A DNA stretch of 64,000 nucleotides, taken from positions 23,188,001 to 23,252,000 of the forward strand of contig NC_135242.1 in NCBI RefSeq assembly GCF_947623445.1, in the 5' to 3' direction. The position numbers and the translations under genes are program-made. How positions within the stretch are numbered: position 1 is the first letter of the stretch; every line of letters begins with the position of its first letter. This document shows positions 1-11,291 of this stretch, piece after piece. The notes beneath the pieces were generated by a model that was not told the DNA's origin, made no database searches, and worked only from the letters and a program-made list of their open reading frames with translations. This stretch comes from Clavelina lepadiformis. Lineage: Eukaryota; Chordata; Ascidiacea; Aplousobranchia; Clavelinidae.

Positions 1-455
1 AAACTTAAAAAACAATTATTTATGAATTTTTATAAAATAAAATCGAACCTTGAAAAAACCTGGTACCAATAGTACCTCTAGCCTAGTACCAATCATGTAT
101 CATATTTAAAAACTTGCATGCAGCGCTAATGACAAGAAATGTCAATTTAATCTTTAAAAAGCTAAAAATGCATTTCAATAGCATCTAGAAATTAGATTGT
201 CCACTTCGTACATAGGAGAGAATGGTGTAAATCATGATAAAACCAAAGTGCCACAAGATTAAACACAGCCTGGATGATTTCAAAGATTATTGCTGAAACC
301 ATGAAGAGCAGAACCAGAGCAAGAATTGAAAGAGAGTTGGCAAAAATGATTGTCCACAAACGAACACTTTATCTAGAACTTTGTAGATAAAAATGACCAC
401 AAAACAAAATAATTCAAAGAGCTCTATAGGTGATGAAAAGTGGACCGATATCGCA

Positions 456-3400
456 TCATTTCCTAACACCATGACGCACAGCATGACAAACCCAGTCCAC
501 TTTGGTTGTCCATTGTTTATTTTGAGCAGCTGCTAAACAAGTGCGGAAGTATTGCAGTGCTTCATCCCTATTCTTTTCAACAGCGAGCGAAGTGCGAACA
601 AATTCAATGTCATCAAAACTAGAAAGCTCGGGAAGACCAGCTCCAAGCATCATGGAAAGTAAGTTGATGATCACACTGGCTCGCTTTCGAATCGACATAT
701 AAGCATTGCAGCAGAGATTTTCAAAATCCTTATACTCAGGAGATTTTGATGGATCAACATTGGCGCCATGACAAATAACCCTTATAAAATCCCCAGGAAG
801 AACAAACGGCACTCGGTTGCGACATATGCCGTACTTTTTCTTCTTATGATTCAGGAAGTGGCCAAAATCAATGTGAAACATCTGACCATTCTTCTTAATC
901 ATAATGTTGTCGTTGTGTCGGTCGGCTACACCTAGAATGAGAGTGGCGACACAGTAGCCAGCACAAGAACGAGTGAAATTATCCACAGCTTTCTGATACT
1001 GCTTCTCACCTAAATTGTTATCTTTCAGCCACTGGTGCAGCGTACCGGATTTGAGCTGCAATGAACCAACAACACCACCCTTCTTCTGAATATTCATGAT
1101 TGTCTCTGCATTTTGAACAATCTCAATCATTCCTATGTTGTGCCCCATTGAAATGCAGATGTAAGGATTAATACGCAGGTCAAGGTCGTCATCTTGCCAT
1201 ATCTCATCCATCACTCTTAAAATCTGCAAAGTCAGCATATCCTGACGAAGATCATCTCCATTTTTGAAGAGGATTCCGTGACTTGCGTTAAAGTGATCGG
1301 CAAGAGGATCGTCACTGTGCCAGTGTAAGATGATTGGACGTTTCGCTGACGACTTCACTTCGCAAAGATCTTTGCAAAGGGTTCCGAGCTTGTGAGCGGG
1401 ATTGAGAGGACTTGTATTGTCTGTTAACAGTTCATGGTAATCTGGTTTAGTCAAATGATCACGTAGAGTTTTCTGTGAAACATTATCGTCCTTCTGGAAA
1501 ATGGTGTTCACGTTAACTAGTTTTTCAACTATTTCAGTTTGCCTGACAAGCTGATCTAGGTAGAGGCCACATGTGCGACAGTAAGCCTCTAAAATGAGAC
1601 CGAATCTCAATGCAACTTGATTGTCATGCATTTCGGATTTCAAGTGCCAAAATAAGTAATGTCCGATTCGTTGATTAGTGATCGCCCTTGAGAGTAGGAA
1701 CCTTGCTAAAGCACTATCAAGATACGTTTCAAACCTTAAGGCGGTCACAAGTTGCAGCAAATACTTCAGCAGGTCATCATCAGTTAAACCTCTCTCAAGG
1801 CAAGTGGTTGCAAATTTTCGAACTGTGGGATCCGGATATTTACTATCTAGTAATTCCAAAGCAACTTCGGGGTTAGGAAATTTCCATTTTTTCAACATAG
1901 CATACACTTGCTGCACACATTCACGATGTTCCCATTCCACAGACTGTAATAATTTTGGCAGAGATTCAGGAATACGGATGCAAAAGTCCTTCATCTCCCA
2001 CAGCATTCGTTTTTCGTTTTCAGTCAATTCTGACAATGGATCTCTGTCCACTATCGATAAGATAAGCTGTGACATGGTTTCAAATTTAATAGCTTCATTA
2101 ACATGCGGCATAGTAAAATTACCGACCATTATGAAACCACTTGTGTCCACATAATCACCTGCTTCCTGATAGTTAGCAGGTTCGCACATGTACTGCACAG
2201 TGGAACCGAAAACATCAAATTCAAGTTCTAAGGAAGGCATTTCCTTGCGAGGATTTGATCCACTGATCCCAATTGGGTTTAAAAATCCATCCATATGGCA
2301 TGGTGGGTGCCACAGTCGAACAGTCTGTTTGCCTTGTAATAAGTAGCCTCGGTAGTCAAACAGTGGTAGATTGGCCCATGCCAGCGGCCAGTGTTCATCC
2401 TTTCTTCGTCTTAGGCCACAAACAGACAAGCAAATTTTTGCTCCACGTGGTAGATCGCTAATAGATATATCATACTCTAGCCATTGCTCCCATTTTGGAG
2501 CTTCAGTGCAGTCAAGTTCCACAGTTTTCTGGGGAGGGCACAGTGGTTTCGTACCATGGTAGATGTTAGAAAATACGTAAAGATTTTCACCAACGTTGAG
2601 GTAACTTCCGGAGTTGACACGTACACGAAAGAGTTTTGTGACCGATGAAGATGGCAAAGCCTGCGACACTTTCGCAGTGTTATCAGGTTTATACTTGCTT
2701 ATTTTCGGTTGTGGGTATTCTTCATGCTTTGAAACTGTTTTAAGCACACTACTGATGCTTTCTAGCATGAGGTTGGGAGGCTCATCGCGATTGACACATT
2801 GCCGAATATATTTATACTGACAAATAGGATAACCCCCAACCAAATACTCTTGTACGCCGCATATTTTAAGCACGTATTGTTCATACATTTCTGCATTTGT
2901 AAGTTTCTCTTGCCTTGTGATAGACAGTGATTTTTTCTTCAGGACTTCTGAGATAACTGTCAATGGAACAGCATCATATGATACGAGAACGGAAGCGTTA
3001 GTTTGTGGAGAATTCTTCTGAACAATCCACACACGAATCACAATTGTGTTCCTACTCAGAAGATTTTCAGCTGTGTGCAGCGGCAACTTGGCTGAAGATT
3101 CAAGTTTTGGCGGATAAAATTGGGAAATTATTGAGTGAGCATTCTTGGCGGAATTCCTCTTGTCAACCACTTTCTTGCACAAAGAGCTAATATTTCTTCT
3201 AAAATCATCAACCTCATTACTTTTCGCTCTGTCAAACTCATCAACTGACATTCCAATAGCTTGTGTTATGCTCTGCTTAAGGATTTTTTCTTCACGGTTT
3301 CCTTTGGCTTCTACCAGCTTCATCACCGGTTGAAACAAATGTATGTCACACAGCCGTCTTTGCTCATCGTAAAATTCTTCGCGTTCAGCATCTTTGGTGA

Positions 3401-3629
3401 CCCCGACAAAGACATATGCCGCTTGTTCAAGGAGCATTGCATAAAGGGGCAATTCTTGTGCCATAGCCCAAACTTTCCCTTTAAGATCCAGCAATTCACA
3501 CTCGCGAGTCGTTTCAATGGATAGAAATATCCCGGTTGGAAGCATGACATCAACCGTAACCTTACTCGGCATCAAGGGAAACCCCCAAAGCTCACCAGAC
3601 GCAGAGGAATGGCTGCTAGAAGGGGACAT
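456..3629 (-). CDS. PIK3CA: PI3-kinase class IA catalytic subunit, p110-alpha type, intronless
   Basis: Phosphorylates PIP2 to PIP3 at the plasma membrane, downstream of receptor tyrosine kinases and Ras. One uninterrupted frame of 1057 codons carries all family domains in order: adaptor (p85)-binding about residues 10-105, Ras-binding 170-285, C2 325-485, helical 510-690, kinase 760-1045. The phosphate-binding stretch FKNGDDLRQDMLTLQI, the catalytic DRHNDN (about residue 903) and DFGHFL (about 921) are intact. The activation loop has HKKKK, as in alpha rather than beta or delta. The helical motif DPLSELTENEK keeps both acidic residues equivalent to human E542 and E545. I chose the ATG at 3629: an in-frame TAA lies at 3669-3671 and the only earlier start-like codon is GTG. 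Length matches human p110-alpha (1068 aa). The lack of any intron stands out beside the split neighbours; 5' UTR introns cannot be excluded. Confidence 0.95.
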   Translation of the reverse strand: MSPSSSHSSASGELWGFPLMPSKVTVDVMLPTGIFLSIETTRECELLDLKGKVWAMAQELPLYAMLLEQAAYVFVGVTKDAEREEFYDEQRRLCDIHLFQPVMKLVEAKGNREEKILKQSITQAIGMSVDEFDRAKSNEVDDFRRNISSLCKKVVDKRNSAKNAHSIISQFYPPKLESSAKLPLHTAENLLSRNTIVIRVWIVQKNSPQTNASVLVSYDAVPLTVISEVLKKKSLSITRQEKLTNAEMYEQYVLKICGVQEYLVGGYPICQYKYIRQCVNRDEPPNLMLESISSVLKTVSKHEEYPQPKISKYKPDNTAKVSQALPSSSVTKLFRVRVNSGSYLNVGENLYVFSNIYHGTKPLCPPQKTVELDCTEAPKWEQWLEYDISISDLPRGAKICLSVCGLRRRKDEHWPLAWANLPLFDYRGYLLQGKQTVRLWHPPCHMDGFLNPIGISGSNPRKEMPSLELEFDVFGSTVQYMCEPANYQEAGDYVDTSGFIMVGNFTMPHVNEAIKFETMSQLILSIVDRDPLSELTENEKRMLWEMKDFCIRIPESLPKLLQSVEWEHRECVQQVYAMLKKWKFPNPEVALELLDSKYPDPTVRKFATTCLERGLTDDDLLKYLLQLVTALRFETYLDSALARFLLSRAITNQRIGHYLFWHLKSEMHDNQVALRFGLILEAYCRTCGLYLDQLVRQTEIVEKLVNVNTIFQKDDNVSQKTLRDHLTKPDYHELLTDNTSPLNPAHKLGTLCKDLCEVKSSAKRPIILHWHSDDPLADHFNASHGILFKNGDDLRQDMLTLQILRVMDEIWQDDDLDLRINPYICISMGHNIGMIEIVQNAETIMNIQKKGGVVGSLQLKSGTLHQWLKDNNLGEKQYQKAVDNFTRSCAGYCVATLILGVADRHNDNIMIKKNGQMFHIDFGHFLNHKKKKYGICRNRVPFVLPGDFIRVICHGANVDPSKSPEYKDFENLCCNAYMSIRKRASVIINLLSMMLGAGLPELSSFDDIEFVRTSLAVEKNRDEALQYFRTCLAAAQNKQWTTKVDWVCHAVRHGVRK

Positions 3630-6159
3630 GGTTAGGGATAGGGCGGCCAGCACTACCTTATTTGGTGATTACCTTTACAAAAAATTACATATATTTATTA
3701 ATTAACACACAGTTAAAGGCAACATGTCAGTAACAGCATTTTTCATTCATCCTATTTGAGTATTCATAGCATCATCAGGCTGTTGGTAAAATTCTACAGT
3801 TTGTGACACTAACACTAGATCTGATTTGAGTATGTTGCTTATGGGTTACCAAAGTATGCAAATACAAAAATTATGCACAAAAACATTTTTGATACCAAAC
3901 AATTCTTGACAACAAGAGTTTCTAGACTTATTTTTAATTTCTTAACTCTTAGAATTATCTTTGCAAAAAATACACAAAAAACTGAATGGACCGAAGAGCT
4001 GAAATAATTAGCACTGCTTTGCGTAGATTAAAATAACTAAGCAAAATAGTGCTCAACCTGATCTTTTTCTTAAACCCAAAGAGCCCCGATGTTTAAACAA
4101 AGAGTTTATAAGTTTGGGTAGATAATGTACAAGAAAACATGCTACGCTGCTGATTTAAACCAAAATAAAACAAGTTATACTCAACGTACAACAACAAAAT
4201 TTTAACCGTCACATGCAGAATATTATCCTGCATAACATAGTTTTAAACAGCGATGTTTAGCCAAAATTTATTCTGAAAAACTTTTTTTTAAACATCACCA
4301 GAATATGTCAGGTAAAGAAGTTGTTTTAGTCATGCAGTGGTTAAAGATACAGTCTCTGATGCTTAGCGTACACAAAAACGAGATGTATATGCCGGGAAGT
4401 TGAAAAAAGGACTTTCTAACTTGTTTCTATCGAAAGATATTACAGTTTTTGCACTGGATATCAAAATTTTGTTTTAGGCTGGAAAATCAGGTTTTGCTAA
4501 GATCTTAGCTTACTGGCTTATGCAAAACGTAGGATGAGATGATACAAACTATGCAGGAACTGACGATGACGTTCCGTCAGAACACACTAAAAATCTGAAA
4601 GTATTGAAACTGAAAGCAGTGTTTTCCAACTATAGGTCTATTTCCTTCGTTTCAGGGTTTTAGTGAGATCCGTTTTGTTGCAGTCTGACAACCTGATTGA
4701 TGTCGCCTCTGCCATCTGTAAGTGATTTCTATTGGCATTGTGCAGGCACATTTTTGAAAGTTCTGTTCTCAATTTTTGCTCTTTAAGCCTTTTTGCAAAA
4801 GATCCGTAAAATGTTGCAAACGTATGAAAAGGAAAGACATTAATGACTAACCATACATCAATACAGTTAACCGCGACCTACATTCTGAGTTTGCCTAGGC
4901 ATTTTTCATACAAATAAATAACAATGATCATAACAATTGATTTTTGCATAGAAATCTTATTGGTCTTTTGATTGTTATTGAAAGTATTTAACTTAAATGA
5001 ACGTTGTCTGAATTTTTGCTTTTCTACTCAGTAAAATTCGCCTAAGAAACCCCGTTTGTAACTACTGTAGCATATTTATACGTAAAAATTTCATCTCAAC
5101 CTGATTCTTAATTGAATGACGCTGCTTTTAATGCGTTGTAATAAGCGACTAAGAGCGTCATGTCATAGGCCTATTGGAATTTACTAATACAGATTTTGCT
5201 AACGTAAAGAAAATTTTCTGCTACGTTCCTAAACATAGAATAAGTGACAGTTTAGCTTGTGCAATATTATGCTGTTGCATCAAGAAATTTTTTTGTTTAC
5301 TGAGCATTTCACCGTGAAAGACCGTGCAACTTTTATTACGTTACCTATCGTATTGTTAATTACTTTTCGTCATAGAAAAAGAACGATGCATTAACACAAA
5401 ACCGACAAACACAAAAAGTAAGTAACTTTTACCGGTACAATATTACTATAATGATTTTGGTTATTCACGCCATGGTGTGATTTATAATTCAGTTTCTAGA
5501 AACATTATGTAACCGCTCTTCAAAAGTAAACAAACCCAAAGAACAAGACTCAAACTAGTATTGTAAGATTAATGAAAAACATTTAAACACAGTTTGTTTT
5601 CTACAACATATAACAAGTGAGAATCCATTTTAAACTTGAGATGTTGATTTTAACGGTGACGTCATTCGGTGATTTCCCAAGTCTTTTTTCATGAAAATTC
5701 GTTAATCGAAATAGGCCTATAACGATTTGTCTGCTCTGTCAAATTTGTTGAAATTTTTTTGCGCCTAGCTTTTTATTTTTCAAAGTTTTTATGCTTGCAG
5801 TACCTGCTTGAATGGGTGTTGTATTACATCTAAAACAACTTAGCAGAAGATGCTTAATTCAGTAGCTTCTGCAGGTCTGGCTTTTAGGTCTGTCCCGTCT
5901 TTGAAATATTGCTTATGATAAAAAAGCCACGTCAGTATTTAGAGTGACTGTGTAAACTTTAAAGATTACAAAGCTTCTGTGCCTACGGGCCAGTAAAATA
6001 TACCTTGAAGCTTTAAAATTTTAAATTTTTACCTAATTCAGTAATTTAAACACTAAACATTAAAAAGTTGTAAGACAAAAAATTGAGAGAGCTGGGCCCT
6101 ACAGGTCTAACAGGATTGCTATTTCAAAAGGCCAAATAGCTTAAGACTGTTAGCCCGTT

Positions 6160-6335
6160 TGGAAAGTACGGCAGTTTTCAACGAGAAATCGTGTGTGCAG
6201 TGAAGCCTCAATTCTGTATTTTTATTAAATTGATGTTCAAACCACCAGATTTTCTTTGTTTATTATAAATCGGCATAAAGACAAAAAAATTTTGTGTGCG
6301 CGAAAATCAATCTCCTGCAGCTGCCTTACTTTCCA
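6160..6335. mobile_element. Short inverted-repeat element (MITE-like), copy 1
   Basis: The unit starts TGGAAAGTACGGCAG and ends with the inverse complement of TGGAAAGTAAGGCAG (14 of 15 matching). A related copy at 61082-61274 shares the left end and the internal stretch AAGCCTCAATTCTGTATTT. A third, diverged and inverted partial copy lies at about 6655-6733, so this may be one arm of a larger foldback unit. No target-site duplication is obvious and the superfamily is unknown. Confidence 0.55.
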
Positions 6336-6654
6336 CTATGCACTGTCAGGATGTTTGTATAATATGCTGGAACTGTAAGTTGGTATCGGTATGAAAACCC
6401 AGACGGAATTTGTGGCAGCTTTTAATGAAAAATCATGCTTGCAAAGAAAAAAGAAATTTTTGTATTCAGAGGAGTCCTAATTTAGGTTGAGGCAATTCTT
6501 TAACCAATAATGGCATGGTTCCATGGTGAAAAGTGTGGCTCCTGCATGCATGAGATTCACTGATTCACCAACATTATTGCCAAATATTTTGGCATCACGC
6601 CAATTTATAATAAATAATCCATAAAAATTGGTGATTCTATTTATAATAAACACA

Positions 6655-6733
6655 CAAAGAATTGAGGCTTTGGCGTACGCCGTGATGCCAAAATTAGCCT
6701 GTTTGCACACGTGATTTCTCACTGAAAACTATC
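6655..6733. repeat. Inverted partial copy of the 6160 element
   Basis: Reads as the inverse complement of the left arm at about 6169-6240, sharing AGAATTGAGGCTT, TTGCACACGTGATTTCTC and GAAAACT with gaps. Together the two arms could fold into an imperfect hairpin with a loop of about 400 bases. Confidence 0.45.
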
Positions 6734-7452
6734 ATAATACCATGCTCTTCAGACAGGCTGAGAGTGGGAGTACTTGCAAACGAAGTCTGACCATTTATGA
6801 CGATTGCTACTGGACTTTTTTCTCTCGAATCACCTTTCATCATAACTAGGTGCAATGTGAAGCGAAAATTTTACGTATTACACAAGTTCAATTAGACAGG
6901 TTATGAAACTGCTATAAAAAGATAACTATAGAAGATGAGATAATGTTTTTAACTGTTAAACTCAGAGTAAAATAGATTTGTTCTTCAACCTTCAAACATT
7001 TTCCTAAAATACCAAAAAAATCCGCAGGTTCTCTTGTTGAAAATCTGGTCACTTATTTCAATACGGCAACTGTGTAAAATGCCTCTGCTGTGTTTATTTG
7101 TTTTAATTTAGCGTTCCAGTGACCAACCTTGCCCTGGTTATTTACTAAAATTAACATGTTTGTGAAAAGGTTTTCCATGCAAGTGCCATGCTTTCCTCCA
7201 TGGTGGTAGTATTGACAGTATATTTTAACTGTAGACACTAAACGTTACACACAATTGCTAGGTCAGTGCTAGTTACAGTGGCTTAGCGAAATATAACCTG
7301 ATAATTATTGCTAATTAAACTAGTGAAGCCTATTTATAATCTACAGATGTAAGCTAGCACCTGGCTTTAATGTTTTTGCATGGTTTGCAATGGTACCTTG
7401 TGCATTAAAATAAATCTGGCTGTGAAGTGAAGATGCCAGGTGATTGTTTGAG

Positions 7453-10400
7453 ATGTCAACTAATTCTATCTGGCTGAATGCCAATTACTTTTCCCTACTT
7501 TCCTTTTTGACCCTTTCCGTCGCAAGTTTTCAGAACGCAACCGTTTACGATGTTGAAAATACAATATTTGTTGATGAGTTTTGGGGAAATTATTATGGAA
7601 ACAAATACCGACACTTTTCTGAAGCATGGAGACTACAAAGCAAGGAAGACGCCAGGAATATGTTTTATTTTGCATATGATAGCTACATGAAATACGCCTT
7701 CCCCCAAGATGAGCTGAACCCAATTGCTTGTACGGGGAGAGGACCAGATATTTCTAACCCGTAAGTTTAATTTTTCATGATCGCTATTTTCCAGTTAAAA
7801 ACTGTTATTAAATTTGTATGTATATAGATTTTTATAGTCTGTTATAAATACCATTACTTTAAATACTTTTTTCTTCAAAATCAATCTCACATGCCATATC
7901 AATTCCTAAATTTATCGTAGATTTCACAGGTACTAAACTCAGACTAATTATATATATATAACCTAAACAATGTGTAATTCTTGTGTTTACAGCTCTAATC
8001 TAAATATTAATGATGTTTTGGGAAACTTTTCACTTGCGCTAGTTGATTCTTTGGATACGTTGGCTGTAAGTGGTTGTTTGGTTTACATCATACTATTGTT
8101 TCTTACTTACTAGACTCTTCTAATCGTTTTGAGACGTGTTGCATCTTTATCGAACATCAGTTAAACAGAATGCACCAATTAGTTCACAAGGTGTTTTTTG
8201 TAGCTATTTCACTGTTATAAAGTGCATAAGTTGTAATTAAACCCCATGCTGATGGAATTCATGTTTCAAATCACAGATTATGGGAAATTCTTCTGAGTTC
8301 AAGAAAGCTGTCCAAACTGTTGTCGAAAGTGTGTCCTTTGATTTAAATTCAACCGTCCAAGTCTTCGAAGCCAACATAAGGTTTGTTGTATTTATTGACA
8401 ACTTCTGAACAAAAACCTGAACATTTAAAACAGTTGCCTATGTCATTGCTCACTGGTAATCAAAGGCACCATTGTATGTTCTGTTGTTATCATTTTCTCG
8501 GATGATGATGAGTTTGAATCTTGAACAGAGTTCTAGGATCCCTTCTTTCTGCTCACCTCATCATCACTGATCCTAAGCAGCCATTTGGTGACATGAGACC
8601 GGACGGATACAATGATGAGTTATTGTCAATGGCTCATGATCTTGCCGTCCGCTTGCTGCCAGCGTTTGAAAAAACAAAGAACGGAATTCCTTTTCCCAGG
8701 GTACATATCGTTCAGTGTACACCACCCTTGATAACTTATTATATAATAAATGCTTATAAAGTTGTACAGTTCTACTTCCGCTACTGTTTGTGATTGTTTT
8801 GTGACATGTTACAAGCCGGTATACCGTACGTGAAATGTTCAGTTTTATGTACGCAGGTGAATTTAAAATTTGGAGTCCCAAATGACACCATCACACAAAC
8901 CGCTACCGCTGGTGCCGGCTCCCTCTTGTTGGAGTTTGGAACGTTGAGCCGCTTAATCGGCGACCCGACATTTGAGAACGCTGCCCGACGTGCTGTTGAC
9001 GAACTGTGGTCGAGGAGAGATGCTAAGACTGGTTTAGTCGGTAAATATGCAATGGTTTACTTTACCACAAGAACTTTGACTTGGTGATGTTTATAGTCTG
9101 GTCTTTCGACAGGGGTTGCCATTGACGTAAACACTGGTAAATGGATGGGAAGACAAAGTGGACTTGGAGCCGGAGCTGATTCCTTTTTTGAATATCTTTT
9201 AAAGGTAATTTTCATTTTCAATCGTTAATTATAATTAATGTTGCATAATTATGCTAATAACTGTTTCATTAATATGCGTTTTATTGCTTCTAAATTCCAC
9301 TAACACCATCAAGACATCAAACTAACGTATAAATGTCAAAAATAACATATATTATTGACTTTTAAATGTGGTTTATTTGTGATCATCATCTCATTTCATG
9401 TTCTCAGACCAAAACCGTTACTTTACAGGCGTATATTTTGTTTGGTGAGGAGCGTGACCTACACATGTTCACTGAAGCGATACAAAGCATAAAAGACCAC
9501 CTACGTCGAGGGTTAGATGACATTTTTCATTTATAAACTTCTAAATATTGCTAGATCTGAATCCAGGATGACTTAATTTATTTTATTTCTTATTTCCATG
9601 TAGGAGATGCATTTACATGTTTTTTTATTTGGCCTTGTGTAATAGCAATTTTCCAATAAAATAACAAAAATTACTTTGTGAAAGTAGAATTTTGCCAAGA
9701 CCTTGTTAACCAGGAAATGTTTTCAGACGAAAGCATTGTAATGAAGGGCAGGGAGATCCCCCAATATATGTAAACGTCGACATTCTGAGTGGCAGCATGG
9801 TCAATACCTGGATTGATTCCTTGCAGGCTTTTTTACCCGGTCTACTGGTGAGGAAATTCAATCCACTAAATTTATATATAACAGTGGAATCTCGTTAACT
9901 TTAAGCATTGCGTTTATTGCATTAGATAGAGTATAATGACTCATGAGTATCACTATATCATAAGCACTTTGTGACATCTGTTGAATTACTTTGAGGTGTT
10001 GAATATTTTACGTAGATAAGCTTTCACTTGATCCGTTATAATTCAATGTGAACATCTGGCAACAGGGTTATTTTAAGAGTTTATGAAATGTTGCCGGGCT
10101 AATTTGTTGTATATGATTTCTGTGAAGGTTCTCAGCGGTGACATCGAGGAAGCAATATGTTGCCATGCTCTCTATTACGCCATCTGGAGGAGATACGACG
10201 CTCTCCCTGAAAGGTTTAACTGGCAACTGAAGGCTCCAGATGTCAGGTTTTACCCACTTCGCCCCGAGTTGATGGAGAGCACCTACCTTCTTTACAGGGT
10301 AACAACTTCTCCCCATCACCCCACGATTCTTTAACTCAGGAAAATAGAAAAAATAATTTTGCTTTTTACTTACCACCACATTAGAACCCCACTAAATGGA

Positions 10401-11291
10401 CCATCTACTGAACCGTTGTTAAAATTTTGTGGTACTTCTGAACCTGGTACCCGGAGTTTGACTATAGTGTGTCGCTACAACATGTGTATTGTGTAGACTG
10501 TAATACCTGATTGCTTTAATATGTTGGTGGAGTAAGGTTGTCTGTTATGCCAGGCCACAAAGAACCCATTTTATCTGCATGTCGGACGCGAGATACTGGA
10601 TTCGTTGGAGCAATATACTCGAACTGATTGTGGTTACGCTTCTCTGCATAACGTCCTTGATAAGTCACAGGAAGATCGTATGGAGTCGTTTTTCCTGAGC
10701 GAAACCTGCAAATACCTCTATCTTGTACGTATATGGGTTAGAATCTTGCTGGATAATACTATATTTGGACTTCACAAGAATATTATATTCAGTCAGTATA
10801 ATTTCTACACAATCTTATCTCTTGATGCAATTTTTATGGCATTTTTGCCTGTGAAGTAATGTGGTAGTTTCTAGCGTTGCGCTGTTTTTAATATTGTGTA
10901 CATTCCTTTGGGTCTGTGTGTGATATTTATCACTCAGCTGTATCCTTCATTTCAGCTGTTTGACTTTGAAAATCCTCTGCACAACGCGGCTTCTATGCAA
11001 ACTATCTTCACCACGGAGGGCCACCTACTGCCTGCCCGCATCGAAAAAACATGGGAGAAATATCTCGACTACTGTCATAATTCACATAATGACGTCACAA
11101 ACAGAACATTCACCGACAATGTATTGTATACTTGTATGACGATGTGACTTTTGAAGTTTTTTTCGAGTTTTGAATTTACTTGTATTTTGCAGATGCAGTG
11201 CGACAAAATAGCACCAGAGCGTACATTTTCCCTTCCATTGCGGCCAGATTACTTCAGTCAACTCAAGAAAATGGTCGGGCATGTCACGTGA
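7453..11291 (+). CDS. EDEM1: ER degradation-enhancing alpha-mannosidase-like protein 1 (EDEM1), 12 exons
   Basis: GH47-family ER protein that trims mannose from, or recognises, misfolded glycoproteins and sends them to ERAD. Exons: 7453-7760, 7993-8065, 8277-8380, 8529-8700, 8857-9040, 9113-9204, 9429-9511, 9727-9847, 10128-10298, 10554-10724, 10956-11120, 11193-11291. All junctions are GT-AG and keep frame, giving 580 aa (human EDEM1 657, with a longer N-terminus). A hydrophobic stretch at residues 10-25 looks like a signal peptide or anchor. GH47 blocks are visible: [77 protein letters not shown] and FTTEGH. The frame opens at a TTG at 7444, but the first ATG is 7453. Similarity to EDEM1 runs to exon 11; the last exon is diverged. 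No KDEL-type ending. Confidence 0.95.

Larger units (their letters stand above)
3654..7452. other. Intergenic region between PIK3CA and EDEM1 (divergent genes)
   Basis: About 3.8 kb of AT-rich DNA between two divergently transcribed genes, so both 5' UTRs and promoters should lie here. I see no convincing coding exon. It holds the inverted-repeat element near 6160-6733 listed separately. Confidence 0.6.

Noticed and set aside
3630-3653. Eight extra codons before the PIK3CA ATG
   Set aside because: They begin with GTG, and an in-frame TAA lies just upstream; the ATG at 3629 is the normal choice.
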